From assembly GCF_905480005.1 (NCBI RefSeq), contig NZ_CAJQOO010000008.1, positions 1 through 64,000 on the forward strand: 64,000 nt of DNA, in the 5' to 3' direction. Below the pieces are notes generated by a model. It saw only the letters and a list, made by a program, of their open reading frames with translations, was not told the origin of the DNA and searched no databases. The stretch comes from an uncultured Maricaulis sp. GTDB taxonomy: Bacteria; Pseudomonadota; Alphaproteobacteria; Caulobacterales; Maricaulaceae. Both the position numbers and the translations under genes were made by a program. This document shows, one piece after another, positions 25,617 through 35,419 of the stretch. The first letter of the stretch is position 1. Each line of letters begins with the position of its first letter.

Positions 25617-26615
25617 ATGCGCTTCTCGATCGACACGCACAGCATTGAAATCCCGGCCATACTTGCACCCATGTCCGGGGTGACAGACCTGCCTTTCCGT
25701 CGCCAGGCCCAACGGTTTGGGGCCGGCATGGTCGTGTCCGAAATGGTCGCCTCAGATGCCCTCGCTGCCGGTCGCCGGGACATGATCCGCAAGGCCGCAC
25801 TGGACGCCTCCCTCAAGCCCTGCGTGATCCAGCTCGCCGGCCGCGAAGCCCGCTGGATGTCCGAAGGGGCCCGAATTGCCGAGGATGCCGGCGCGGAAGT
25901 GATTGATATCAATATGGGTTGTCCGGCCCGCCAGGTGACCAAGGGCCTGTCCGGCTCGGCCTTGATGCGCGATCTCGACCATGCGCTCACCCTGATCGAA
26001 GCCACGGTCGCCGGGACCAGCAAGCCGGTCACGCTGAAAATGCGCCTGGGCTGGGATCATGACAGTCTCAATGCGCCCGACCTCGCCCGCCGGGCCCGGG
26101 ACGCCGGAATCCGCCTCGTCACCGTGCATGGTCGAACCCGCCAGCAATTCTACAAGGGCGAGGCCGACTGGTCCGCCGTGAGGGCGGTGGTGGAGGCCGT
26201 GGATATCCCGGTCGTGGTCAATGGTGACATCCACACCGTCACCCATGCCCGTGACGCCCTGGAGCAGTCCGGCGCGCATGCCGTGATGATCGGCCGTGCC
26301 GCCCAGGGGCGGCCCTGGCTGGTCGGCGAAATCGGCCGTGAACTCGCCGGTCTGCCGCCGCTTGAAACCCGCTGGACTGACAAGATCACCGCCCTGTCGG
26401 ATCAGTTCGAAGACAGTCTCGCCCATTATGGTCCCCACTTGGGTAGCCGCATGATGCGCAAGCATTTTGCCAGCTTTTGTGATGTCGAATGTGGCTCCGG
26501 GGATCGCGACTGGGTCCGTGCCCAGCGCGCCAGCCTGTGCCGCTCGGATGAGGCATCCGACGTCCATGCCGCACTCGATGGCCTGCGCCAGCTTGACGGG
26601 CGTGCGGTCGCATGA
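25617..26615 (+). CDS. dusB: tRNA-dihydrouridine synthase
   Basis: FMN enzyme reducing uridine in the tRNA D-loop. Features: [34 protein letters not shown] with the catalytic Cys, [22 protein letters not shown] and [12 protein letters not shown]. About 332 residues from the ATG at 25617. It is the NifR3-type gene that begins the ntr operon in many alphaproteobacteria, and its stop overlaps the ntrB start (ATGA). Confidence 0.95.
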   Translation: MRFSIDTHSIEIPAILAPMSGVTDLPFRRQAQRFGAGMVVSEMVASDALAAGRRDMIRKAALDASLKPCVIQLAGREARWMSEGARIAEDAGAEVIDINMGCPARQVTKGLSGSALMRDLDHALTLIEATVAGTSKPVTLKMRLGWDHDSLNAPDLARRARDAGIRLVTVHGRTRQQFYKGEADWSAVRAVVEAVDIPVVVNGDIHTVTHARDALEQSGAHAVMIGRAAQGRPWLVGEIGRELAGLPPLETRWTDKITALSDQFEDSLAHYGPHLGSRMMRKHFASFCDVECGSGDRDWVRAQRASLCRSDEASDVHAALDGLRQLDGRAVA

Positions 26616-27661
26616 CGACGCTTGATCCCCCGGGCTCGGCCCATCTGGCGGCGGACCAGGCGGCCATCCCGATCCTGGTCTTTTGTGCCGAGGCGCGCTG
26701 TGTGTGGGCCAATACCCAGGCAGAAGAATGGCTGGGATTGTCGATCCGGCACATGCGCAAGGGTCGTTTCGGGATCCTGTCCCCGGCCTGCGCTCATCTT
26801 GCCGACATTATCGAACAGGCCTGCGGCACTCGCCGTACTGTGGTGGCGCTCGGCCGGATGCTGGGCGGGGACGGGCCCTTTGACGTTCATGCGCGCTGGT
26901 CAGACGAGCATGAACAGCTGATCCTGTCTGTCCTGCCGCACCAGGAGGTGGGCGCCAAGGCGTCCGAAGCGCCCGCGCTGGGTTTTGGCCGAATGCTGGC
27001 ACACGAGCTCAAGAACCCCCTCGCCAGTGTCCGCGGCGCGGCGCAGCTCATCCGGCGCGAAACCGACATGGAAGGGGCTCGCGACCTGGCCCGCCTGATC
27101 ATCCAGGATGTCGACCGGATCACGCGCCTGGCGGATCATTGGAGCCGGGTTGGTGATATCCAGCTCGGACCGCGATCTGAGATCAATCTCAATCTGTTGG
27201 CCGTCAGTGCCATGGACAGTCTGCACCGCGCCGATACAGCGACGCGGGGCGTCATGCGCGATAATTTCGATCCGTCCCTGCCAGTGATCGCCGGCGATCC
27301 GGACCTGTTGATGCAGGCCGTGCTCAATTTGCTGCAGAATGCCTTCGATGCCGTTCGTACAGATCCATCGGCGGAAATCGTGGTAGAAACCCGTTTTGAT
27401 GCCGGCCCCAAGAGCCGAACGGGCGGCAATCCGACGCCACTCGTCCTGTCAGTCCGTGATAATGGTCCGGGTATTCCCGAAACGCTGGGATCGGGTATCT
27501 TCACCCCCTTCGTGACCACAAAGCCGGCAGGTGAGGGGCTCGGACTGGCCTTCTCAGCCCGGATTGCGGCTCTGCATGAGGGTCAGATTGATTTCGAAAG
27601 CCAGGCGGGCCGGACCGTCTTCAATATTCGATTGCCGATTGCCCGGAAGGATCCAAAGTGA
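26612..27661 (+). CDS. ntrB: Nitrogen sensor histidine kinase NtrB
   Basis: Cytoplasmic histidine kinase that phosphorylates NtrC in response to nitrogen status through PII. 349 residues: an N-terminal PAS domain ([24 protein letters not shown]), the phosphoacceptor His in [20 protein letters not shown], and ATPase boxes N (LLQNAFDAV), G1 ([10 protein letters not shown]) and G2 (GEGLGLAFS). No membrane segments. It overlaps dusB by 4 bp and ntrC by 4 bp, so the three are translationally coupled. Confidence 0.95.
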   Translation: MTTLDPPGSAHLAADQAAIPILVFCAEARCVWANTQAEEWLGLSIRHMRKGRFGILSPACAHLADIIEQACGTRRTVVALGRMLGGDGPFDVHARWSDEHEQLILSVLPHQEVGAKASEAPALGFGRMLAHELKNPLASVRGAAQLIRRETDMEGARDLARLIIQDVDRITRLADHWSRVGDIQLGPRSEINLNLLAVSAMDSLHRADTATRGVMRDNFDPSLPVIAGDPDLLMQAVLNLLQNAFDAVRTDPSAEIVVETRFDAGPKSRTGGNPTPLVLSVRDNGPGIPETLGSGIFTPFVTTKPAGEGLGLAFSARIAALHEGQIDFESQAGRTVFNIRLPIARKDPK

Positions 27662-28923
27662 GCGCCAGAATTCTGCTGCTGGAAGACGATGAAAGCCTGA
27701 AACTCATCCTGTCACGCGCACTGGGGTCAGCGGGATACCAGGTCCGGGCGACCGCCTCGCCGGACACGGCGCTGAACTGGATCCGCAATGGTGAAGGCGA
27801 TCTCCTGCTGGCCGATGTGCTTCTGGACGGCTCGAACTTCCTCGAGAATCTGGGCCTTGTCGCGCGTCTGCGTCCGCAAATGCCGGTCATTGTGATGAGC
27901 GCGCAGGCGACGGCCTCGACGGCAATCAATGCGGCCAAGGGCGGCGTGTTCGAATATTTGCCGAAGCCTTTTGATCTCGACGACATGATCGCGGCCGTTG
28001 GTGCTGCCCTGGGCGATGAGGCCAAGACCGGGCGCTCGAAAGCGGCCGATGAGCCCACCGGCTTTATTGGCCAGTCCGCCGCCATGCAGTCGGCTTTCAA
28101 GGCGATCGCCCGCGCCGCCACCAGCCAGGCGCATGTGATGATCATGGGCGAACCCGGGGTGGGAAAACGCCAGGCCGCCGAGGCCCTGCTTCGGGCACGC
28201 GGCATTTCCGCTGATGACGCCGTCGTCGTGACACCATCAAACACCGCCACAGAGGTTTTCGGTTCGACCAAGGCCGCCCGCCAGGTGGTCTGGCTGCGCC
28301 TTGAAGAGTGGAATGCCGAACAGCAACGCGCAGCCCGCGACGCGCTGGATGCCGGGATTGGTCGCGTCATCGCCACGGCCTCCCATTCACCGGACGCCGG
28401 ACTGGACACACGACTGGTTGCGCGCCTGTCGGAGTGCGTCATCGCCGTGCCGCCCTTGCGGGAGCGCCGCAGCGACATCCCGGCCTTGTGCGAAGCGTTC
28501 CTCGCCCAATTTGCCCGGCGCGACAAACAGGACCGGGTCCGGCTCTCGAAAGAAGCGGTCCAATACCTTCAGGGCTCGGCATGGACCGGGAATGTCGTCG
28601 AGTTGCGATCGGTATTGTCGCGGCTGTCGCTTGCCACGCGGGGTCGGGTTGCCGGTCTCGATGATGTGCTGGTGGCGTTTTCGGCTGATGCCGGGGATTC
28701 GCGCGAGGACCTTGATGTCCATGCCAATGCGATCGCGGCCCTCTCACTGAGCCGGAAGAATGCCCGCAATGTTGCAATCGACGCCGTTGACCGTGCGCTT
28801 TTCAGCCAGGCGCTGGATCGATGCGGCGGAAACCGCTCCCGGGCGGCAGAGATTTTGGGCCTGAACCGCAATACCCTGGCCCGGCGATTGGCTGAGCTGG
28901 AAGGCGATCCGGACGATATGTGA
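27658..28923 (+). CDS. ntrC: Nitrogen response regulator NtrC with degenerate AAA+ domain
   Basis: Response regulator partner of NtrB. Receiver domain with phospho-Asp53 (LLLADVLL) and Lys103. The AAA+ domain has Walker A (GEPGVGKR, 164-171) but lacks the GAFTGA loop that contacts sigma-54. Walker B reads LRLEE (213-217) in place of the usual DE pair. The stretch between them is about 17 residues shorter than in enterobacterial NtrC. The C-terminus is a Fis-type HTH (NRSRAAEILGLNRNTLARRL). 421 residues against about 470 in enterobacteria. NtrC proteins without GAFTGA, such as that of Rhodobacter capsulatus, act with sigma-70 polymerase; the same is inferred here. Confidence 0.92.
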   Translation: MSARILLLEDDESLKLILSRALGSAGYQVRATASPDTALNWIRNGEGDLLLADVLLDGSNFLENLGLVARLRPQMPVIVMSAQATASTAINAAKGGVFEYLPKPFDLDDMIAAVGAALGDEAKTGRSKAADEPTGFIGQSAAMQSAFKAIARAATSQAHVMIMGEPGVGKRQAAEALLRARGISADDAVVVTPSNTATEVFGSTKAARQVVWLRLEEWNAEQQRAARDALDAGIGRVIATASHSPDAGLDTRLVARLSECVIAVPPLRERRSDIPALCEAFLAQFARRDKQDRVRLSKEAVQYLQGSAWTGNVVELRSVLSRLSLATRGRVAGLDDVLVAFSADAGDSREDLDVHANAIAALSLSRKNARNVAIDAVDRALFSQALDRCGGNRSRAAEILGLNRNTLARRLAELEGDPDDM

Positions 28924-28948
28924 CCTGTGCAGCACGGGTGTTGATTAT

Positions 28949-31216
28949 TTGCAACAACAGGGTAATGATGCCGTTCTGCAACATGTGAGCTCACACTTGC
29001 CGAACACTCTATCGAAGCCCCTGATCCGGAACATCTCACCGCGATCCGCCGCACTTTTCGGCATCGGCTTCGTCACATCTGCGATCCTGCTCACCATCGC
29101 CGCGACCGGATTGCTGGGCGATAACGGGCTCATGCGCCTGAATGATCGCAATGCGATGGCGCTTCTGGTCGGCAATGCGGTTCTGATCCTCGGTCTTGGC
29201 GGTGTGGTGGTTGTCCGCTTTGTCCGCCGGGTGAGGGCGCGCCGGTTTGGCGAACCGACGCCGCGTCTGCACCTGCGCTTTGTTGCCTTGTTCTCCCTCG
29301 CTGCGGCAGCGCCGGCCGTCCTCGCCGCGCTCTTTCTGGGGGCCGTCCTCAATCGCGGCGTCGACTATTGGTTCGGAGAGCGGATTGCGACGGTCGTCGA
29401 CGGGACTGCCATCGTGGCGGGCGAAATCTATGAGCGCGAGGTCAACGCGGCCGGCAACCGGTTGAGCGCGATGGTGGAGGCGCTCAACCAGCCGGATGCG
29501 GTCGAGGCGTTCAGCTCGAGCCGGATCCAGTATGTCTGGGGACTGAGTGCTCTTGCGGCACAGCAGAATTTTTCCGCAGCCTATGTGGTCGACGGTCGGG
29601 GCAATCTGCTGGCGCGTACCCGCTTCCAGGAAAACGAGCCCTATGTGGTGCCATCGCCGCGGCTCTACGAACTGGCCAATGAAGGCGGGGGCGGGGTCGC
29701 CGTATCGACCCCGGAATTCACGCCTGTGGGCACGGATGTGGTTCGCCTCCTGACCCAACTCAGCGGCTATGAAGACGCCTTTCTCTACGCCTCGATCCCG
29801 ATGAATGTGGACCTGTTCCGGCAAATGGAGGAGGCGCGGGTTGCCCTGCGTCGGGCGGACGAGCAGGAGACCTCGATCCGCCAGACTTTTTTCCTGCTCT
29901 ATTTCGAGGTTGCGGCTCTGATCCTGATCGGCTCGGTCTGGCTGGGATTAAGCGCCGCGACACGGGTCGTCACACCGATTTCACGCCTCGTCGCCGCCGC
30001 GGAGCGGGTGCGGCGAGGGGATCTCGAAGCGCGTGTCCAGATGGGGCGCGATGATGACGAGATTGCGGCCCTGGCGCGCGCATTCAACCGGATGACCCGG
30101 CAATTGCGGAGCCAGCGTCGTGAGCTGATCGAGAGCCATGCGGAAAGCGAACAGCGCCGGGCCTTTATCGAAGCCATTCTGGCCGGGGTTCGCGCTGGCG
30201 TGATTGGCCTGGACAAGGATGACAAGGTCACCCTGATCAACCGCTCGGCCATCGGGATTCTGTCGGCGGGTTCGGATGATCAGATCGGCATGCAGCTTGA
30301 TGATATCACGCCAGCCCTGAGTGACCTGGTCACGGAAGCGCGCCGCCGCCCCGGCGCCGTCGCCGAAGCCCAGATTGACCTGACTATGGCCGATGAACAG
30401 ATCCGCCATATCACCGCGCGCGCCTCGATGGATGAGGAGGCTGGCCTCGTCATCACGTTCGACGATGTCACGCGCCTGGTCACTGCACAGCGCAATGCCG
30501 CCTGGCGTGAGGTTGCTCGCCGCATCGCCCATGAGATCAAGAATCCGCTCACACCCATCCAGCTCTCAGCCGAGCGGATCCGTCGCAAATACCGCAAGGA
30601 AATCGAAAGCGATCTGGAGACCTTTGATCGGTGTACCGAAACAATTATCCGACAGGTCAGTGATATCGGCCGGATGGTGGATGAATTCTCGTCCTTTGCC
30701 CGCATGCCCCAGCCCAAGGTCGAGGAAGTCGAGCTCGGCGAATTGACCAAATCGGCAGTGTTCGCGCGACGGGTGGCCTCGGCCGCGATGGAGGTCCGCT
30801 TCGACAAGCCGGATCAACCGGTCCTGGGTTTGTGTGACTCGCGGCTTGCAGGTCAGGCGCTCGCCAACATTCTCAAGAATGCCTCGGAAAGCGTTGAAGC
30901 GCGTATGGAAAAAGACGGTGAGGCGGGTGCGATCTCGGTCCAGTTGACCGAACGCGACGGGTTCGCGGTGATCGAGGTCAGCGACAACGGGCTGGGTTGG
31001 CCGACTCCCAATCGGGAGCGCTTGACCGAGCCCTATATGACGACCCGCGAGAAGGGTACCGGCCTTGGCCTCGCCATCGTTAAACGCGTGATGGAAGACC
31101 ATAAGGGCCGGCTGGAGCTCGATGTGCCCCGCGAGGGAAGCGGCGCCGTCGTTCGGCTGATCTTCCCGCTCGCAGACCAGACAGAACAAGACATTCAAAG
31201 CATACAGGAGGCCTGA
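28949..31216 (+). CDS. ntrY: Transmembrane sensor kinase NtrY
   Basis: Membrane histidine kinase of the NtrYX pair. Two or three N-terminal membrane segments (LFGIGFVTSAILLTIAATGL, ALLVGNAVLILGLGGVVVV, FVALFSLAAAAPAVLAALFL) precede a periplasmic domain. Then comes a further segment (VAALILIGSVWLGLS), HAMP (VVTPISRLVAAAERVRRGDL), PAS, the phosphoacceptor His in ARRIAHEIKNPLTPIQLSAE, and the catalytic domain (EVSDNGLGWP, KGTGLGLAIV). No ATG exists in frame near the 5' end; TTG at 28949 or GTG at 28985 are possible, so the exact start is uncertain. ntrX follows after 3 bp. Confidence 0.93.
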   Translation: MQQQGNDAVLQHVSSHLPNTLSKPLIRNISPRSAALFGIGFVTSAILLTIAATGLLGDNGLMRLNDRNAMALLVGNAVLILGLGGVVVVRFVRRVRARRFGEPTPRLHLRFVALFSLAAAAPAVLAALFLGAVLNRGVDYWFGERIATVVDGTAIVAGEIYEREVNAAGNRLSAMVEALNQPDAVEAFSSSRIQYVWGLSALAAQQNFSAAYVVDGRGNLLARTRFQENEPYVVPSPRLYELANEGGGGVAVSTPEFTPVGTDVVRLLTQLSGYEDAFLYASIPMNVDLFRQMEEARVALRRADEQETSIRQTFFLLYFEVAALILIGSVWLGLSAATRVVTPISRLVAAAERVRRGDLEARVQMGRDDDEIAALARAFNRMTRQLRSQRRELIESHAESEQRRAFIEAILAGVRAGVIGLDKDDKVTLINRSAIGILSAGSDDQIGMQLDDITPALSDLVTEARRRPGAVAEAQIDLTMADEQIRHITARASMDEEAGLVITFDDVTRLVTAQRNAAWREVARRIAHEIKNPLTPIQLSAERIRRKYRKEIESDLETFDRCTETIIRQVSDIGRMVDEFSSFARMPQPKVEEVELGELTKSAVFARRVASAAMEVRFDKPDQPVLGLCDSRLAGQALANILKNASESVEARMEKDGEAGAISVQLTERDGFAVIEVSDNGLGWPTPNRERLTEPYMTTREKGTGLGLAIVKRVMEDHKGRLELDVPREGSGAVVRLIFPLADQTEQDIQSIQEA

Positions 31217-31219
31217 TCC

Positions 31220-32608
31220 ATGGCTCGCGACATTCTGATCGTGGATGATGAGGCAGATATCCGTGAATTGATCGGTGGGCTGCTGGAAGATGACGGGTAT
31301 GAAACCCGCGAAGCGGCTCACGCAGATGGCGCCCTCGACGAGATCCGGGCCCGCAAGCCGTCCCTGGTCATTCTCGACGTCTGGCTGCAGGGCAGTCGAC
31401 TGGACGGGATCGAATTGCTCGACGAGTTCCGGGCCATTGACCCGAACATGCCGGTCATCGTGATTTCCGGTCATGGCACGATCGAGACCGCCGTCGCGGC
31501 GATCCGGAAGGGTGCTTATGACTTTCTCGAAAAACCCTTCAAGAGCGACAAGCTTCTCTTGACCGTGACGCGCGCGCTGGAAACCAGCCGATTGCGTTCG
31601 GAGAATGCCGAACTGCGCGCTCGCAGTGAGGCGCAAAGCTCGTTGATCGGGGATTCCAGCGGAATTGTTCAGGTCCGCCAGCTGATTGATCGGGTCGCAC
31701 CGACCAATAGCCGGGTGCTGATCCGTGGGCCGTCGGGCGCCGGCAAGGAATTGGTGGCGCGCCTGATTCACGAGAGCTCACCGCGCAATGAAGCCGATTT
31801 TGTTGCCGTGAGCGCTCCGGGCATGTCACCGGAGGGTGTGGAAGAAGAGCTTTTCGGCCGCGAGAATGAGGATGGCAGCGTCAAGCATGTGGGCCTGCTT
31901 GAGCGGGCGCATGGCGGGACGCTCTATCTCGATGAAATCGCTGACATGCCGAAGGATACGCAGAGCAAATTGCTGCGTCTTCTCGTCGAGCAGCGCTTCC
32001 GCCGGATTGGTGGCGCAGCAGATGTGCAGGTGAATGTCCGGGTGATCTCCTCGACAGCCCAGGACCTGGCCGGCCGCATCCAGGGCGGATTGTTTCGCGA
32101 GGATCTCTACCACCGTCTGGCGGTCGTTCCGGTACAGGTTCCGCCGCTCGCCGATCGCCGCGAAGACATTCCCGCACTGGTCACCCATTTCGTCGAACGC
32201 CTGACCAATTCGGCCGGCTTGCCGCGCCGACGGTTCGGCGATGATGTCATGGCGGCCTTGCAGGCCCATGGCTGGCCGGGCAATGTCCGTCAATTGCGCA
32301 ATAATATCGAGCGCCTGCTGATCCTGGCGACCGGCGCGATGGAAGAACCGATCACCCTCGATTCGCTGCCATCAGAGGTCGTGACCCGGGAAAATCAGGA
32401 TGTCGGTTTTGATTCCGAGAAGATGATTGCCCTGTCACTGCGCGAGGCCCGGGAGAATTTCGAGCGTGAATACCTCAAGGCCCAGATCGACCGTTTCGGT
32501 GGCAATATCTCGCGCACTGCGGCCTTCATTGGCATGGAGCGCTCGGCCTTGCACCGCAAGCTCAAATCTCTCGGGGTTGGCAGCCCGCAACGCGAAGGCG
32601 CGGCCTGA
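31220..32608 (+). CDS. ntrX: Response regulator NtrX
   Basis: 462 residues, preceded by AGGAGG. Receiver with phospho-Asp53 (VILDVWLQ) and Lys in FLEKPFKSDK. The AAA+ domain has intact Walker A (GPSGAGKE) and Walker B (GTLYLDEIADMP). GAFTGA is replaced by an ENEDGSVKHVGLLE stretch after ELFG, as is usual in alphaproteobacterial NtrX. Fis-type HTH at the C-terminus (NISRTAAFIGMERSALHRKL). NtrYX governs nitrogen and redox or envelope responses in this group. Followed by trkA after 21 bp. Confidence 0.94.
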   Translation: MARDILIVDDEADIRELIGGLLEDDGYETREAAHADGALDEIRARKPSLVILDVWLQGSRLDGIELLDEFRAIDPNMPVIVISGHGTIETAVAAIRKGAYDFLEKPFKSDKLLLTVTRALETSRLRSENAELRARSEAQSSLIGDSSGIVQVRQLIDRVAPTNSRVLIRGPSGAGKELVARLIHESSPRNEADFVAVSAPGMSPEGVEEELFGRENEDGSVKHVGLLERAHGGTLYLDEIADMPKDTQSKLLRLLVEQRFRRIGGAADVQVNVRVISSTAQDLAGRIQGGLFREDLYHRLAVVPVQVPPLADRREDIPALVTHFVERLTNSAGLPRRRFGDDVMAALQAHGWPGNVRQLRNNIERLLILATGAMEEPITLDSLPSEVVTRENQDVGFDSEKMIALSLREARENFEREYLKAQIDRFGGNISRTAAFIGMERSALHRKLKSLGVGSPQREGAA

Positions 32609-32629
32609 CGCCGGCTGGAGGGAGCTGAC

Positions 32630-34003
32630 ATGAAAGCGATTGTCTGCGGAGCCGGACAGGTCGGTGTGGGTATCGCCCGCGCGCTCGCCCGCGAAGGAAA
32701 TGCGGTCACGGTCGTCGACTGGTCGACCGAGCTGATCGACAATGTGGTCACCGACCTCGATGTCCAGGGCGTCGTCGGGCATGGCTCGCATCCGGACGTG
32801 CTGGAACGCGCAGGGGCCCGGCAGGCGGACCTGCTGGTCGCCGTCACGCATTCGGACGAAACCAATATGGTGGCCTGCCAGGTCGCCCATTCGCTCTTTC
32901 AGACGCCGATGCGGATCGCCCGTGTCCGCGCCCAGAACTATCTCGACCCGGCATGGGGCGATCTGTTCTCGACCGGGAATATGCCGGTTGATGTCGTGAT
33001 CTCGCCGGAACTGGAAGTGGGTCTTGCCATACTCCAGCGGGTGGAGACGCCGGGCGCGTTCAACACGGCTGTCTTCTCCGGCGGCCGGGTCCAGTTGCTC
33101 GGACTGCGTCTCGACGAGAATTCACCGGTGGCGGGCTCGACCACCGAACAGGTCATGGAACTCTTCCCGGACCTGCGCCTGGCCGTCGTTGGGGTGCAGC
33201 GCGAGCAGACCCTTTTCATTCCCAAACTTCACGACCCGCTCCTGGCCGGGGATGATGTCTATATCGTCACCGAGAGTCGCCAGGTGCGCCGAATTCTCGA
33301 TATTTTCGGACGCAATGCCGAGCAGATCCGGCGCGTTGTTGTCGTCGGCGCTGGCAATATTGGCGTCTATGTCGCCCGGGCGCTCGAGCGTGCCGGCGGC
33401 GTGAAGGTCCGCTTGATCGAGGCCAACAAGGCAAGGGCTGAAGCTGCCGCGGAGCGGTTGAAACGCACTGTCGTGCTGCACGGGGACGGGCTCGACGCTC
33501 GCCTGATGCATGAGGCCGGCGTCAGCGAGGCCGAGCTGGTCGTTTGTGTGACCAATGACGACAAGGTCAATATGCTTTCCGCCGTCATGGCCAAGCGGGA
33601 AGGGGCCGAGCGGGCGCTCTCCCTGATCAATGACCGGGCCTTTGAGAGCCTCCGTGACGCGCTGGATATCGACGTCCTGATCGACCCGCGCGCAACTACG
33701 GTCTCGACCATTCTCCAGCACATCCGTCGTGGCCGGATCACCGGGCTGCAGAGCCTGGGCGGCGGGCAGGCAGAGGCCGTGGAAGGCGTCGCGCTCTCGA
33801 CCTCGCCCCTGGTCGGCAAGACCCTGGACGAGCTGGAATTGCCCGACGGTGTCGCCCTCGGCGCTGTGGTACGCGGCGACAAGGTCATCCTGCCTTGCGA
33901 TGAAGGTCGCATCCGCGAGAATGATCGCGTCCTGCTATTTTGCAATACGGCGCTCATCCCCAAGGTCGAGCACCTCTTCCGCGTCAGTCTCGAATACTTC
34001 TAG
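32630..34003 (+). CDS. trkA: Trk potassium uptake regulatory subunit TrkA
   Basis: Peripheral NAD-binding regulator of the Trk K+ channel. 457 residues as two RCK repeats, each with a Rossmann Gly motif: VCGAGQVGVGIARALA at the start and VVVGAGNIGVYVARALE near residue 235. Each is followed by a TrkA-C type domain; the last is VVRGDKVILPCDEGRIRENDRVLLF. Directly upstream of trkH (3-bp gap), forming the usual pair behind ntrX. Confidence 0.96.
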   Translation: MKAIVCGAGQVGVGIARALAREGNAVTVVDWSTELIDNVVTDLDVQGVVGHGSHPDVLERAGARQADLLVAVTHSDETNMVACQVAHSLFQTPMRIARVRAQNYLDPAWGDLFSTGNMPVDVVISPELEVGLAILQRVETPGAFNTAVFSGGRVQLLGLRLDENSPVAGSTTEQVMELFPDLRLAVVGVQREQTLFIPKLHDPLLAGDDVYIVTESRQVRRILDIFGRNAEQIRRVVVVGAGNIGVYVARALERAGGVKVRLIEANKARAEAAAERLKRTVVLHGDGLDARLMHEAGVSEAELVVCVTNDDKVNMLSAVMAKREGAERALSLINDRAFESLRDALDIDVLIDPRATTVSTILQHIRRGRITGLQSLGGGQAEAVEGVALSTSPLVGKTLDELELPDGVALGAVVRGDKVILPCDEGRIRENDRVLLFCNTALIPKVEHLFRVSLEYF

Positions 34004-34006
34004 GCC

Positions 34007-35410
34007 ATGACGCCCGTCGCCTTTCTCCGGCCGCTTGGCGCGCTCTGGGTCCTGTTCGCGGGCGTGGCCCTGTTTGCGGCATTTGTGGCGGCAGCGGTGG
34101 GTGAACCGCATCTCGCGCCATTGTTCGGGACGACGGCCTTGATCGCCTTCGTTCCGGGCATTTTCATCCTGACCGCGACGCGCGGGCTGAAATCCAGGGC
34201 CAGCGCTCTCGATGCCCTCGGCCTCGCGCTGTTGTCGTGGATCACGGCACCGGCCATGGCGGCGCTGCCATTCTGGCTGACCGGGTATTTTGATCCGATC
34301 GATGCGGTCTTCGAAGCCTATTCGGCGGTGACCACGACCGGCGCGACGCTCCTGCCTGCGGATGATCTGCCACGCTCCCTCATCTTCTGGCGGGCCATTC
34401 TCGGCTGGCTCGGCGGCTATGCGACGCTCTTGCTGGCAATCGGTGTCTTTGCCGCGCTGGACAGGGATGTCCCGGCAATTCGCAAATCGGCCTTGCTAAC
34501 CCTGCGCTCGGACAATGTGTTCTCGCATCTCCCGCTCGCCGCCAGACGCGTCGCGATCATCTATTCCGTGCTCACCTCGCTGGTCTGGCTGGGCCTGTTG
34601 TTTGCCGGCAATGGCCTGTTCAATGCCACCGTCCTGTCGATGAGCGCGATTTCGACCAGCGGCTATACACCGACGGATGGCGGGCTGCTGGAGAGTATCG
34701 GGCCGATCTCCACCGTCTGGGTCATGATGGGCTGTCTCGTCGGCGCACTGAACATCGCCCTGTTCTGGGATGTCCTCCGCGACCGGTCCGTCCTCCGCGA
34801 TCCCGACATTCTGGGGATATTCGCGCTCATTGTCGGCCTCGGCGGCTTCTTCGTCCTTGCCCGACCAGGCACGCCGTTCTCGGATGTGCTGGATGCGACC
34901 TTCATCGTGACCACGAGCGGATTCTCTGCCGGTGGCGGGGTCATTCCGGCGCTGGCCGCATCAATCTTCGTGGCCCTTATCGGCGGCGCGGCGGCATCGA
35001 CGACGGGCGGGATCAAGGTCTCGCGCATCCTCTTGCTCTGGAAACGAATGGGCGCCGAGCTGGCCGTCCTGTCCGACCCGCGCAGCGTTGTGCCCGTCAG
35101 CTTCCGCGGTCGTCGTGTTCAGGAAAGCGCTCTGGTTGGCATCTGGGCCTATGTCCTGGCTTTCGTGGCCGCGATCGGCGTCGGAACCATTGCCCTGGCC
35201 TCGGTCGGACTTGATTTCGAGACGGCCTTTCTTGCGATGACGGCGGCCCTTGCCAATATCGGTCCCATGCTGGATCAGTCGGATGCCTTGACCAGCTGGC
35301 GCCAGATACCCGACGAGGCCAAGCCGATCCTTATTTCAGCCATGATCCTCGGGCGTCTGGAAGTGTTGGCCGCGATCGCCGCCATCTGGGCCCTGTTCAA
35401 GAGGAAGTAA
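34007..35410 (+). CDS. trkH: Trk potassium channel membrane subunit TrkH
   Basis: 467-residue polytopic membrane protein with four M-P-M repeats. Selectivity-filter-like loops are AVTTTGATLL, AISTSGYTP, VTTSGFSAGGG and TAALANIGPML. A segment GGAAASTTGGIKVSRI with the loop Gly-rich hinge is typical of TrkH/KtrB proteins. Works with TrkA for K+ import. Only 3 bp separate it from trkA and 9 bp from dat. Confidence 0.94.
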   Translation: MTPVAFLRPLGALWVLFAGVALFAAFVAAAVGEPHLAPLFGTTALIAFVPGIFILTATRGLKSRASALDALGLALLSWITAPAMAALPFWLTGYFDPIDAVFEAYSAVTTTGATLLPADDLPRSLIFWRAILGWLGGYATLLLAIGVFAALDRDVPAIRKSALLTLRSDNVFSHLPLAARRVAIIYSVLTSLVWLGLLFAGNGLFNATVLSMSAISTSGYTPTDGGLLESIGPISTVWVMMGCLVGALNIALFWDVLRDRSVLRDPDILGIFALIVGLGGFFVLARPGTPFSDVLDATFIVTTSGFSAGGGVIPALAASIFVALIGGAAASTTGGIKVSRILLLWKRMGAELAVLSDPRSVVPVSFRGRRVQESALVGIWAYVLAFVAAIGVGTIALASVGLDFETAFLAMTAALANIGPMLDQSDALTSWRQIPDEAKPILISAMILGRLEVLAAIAAIWALFKRK

Positions 35411-35419
35411 CGAACGACC

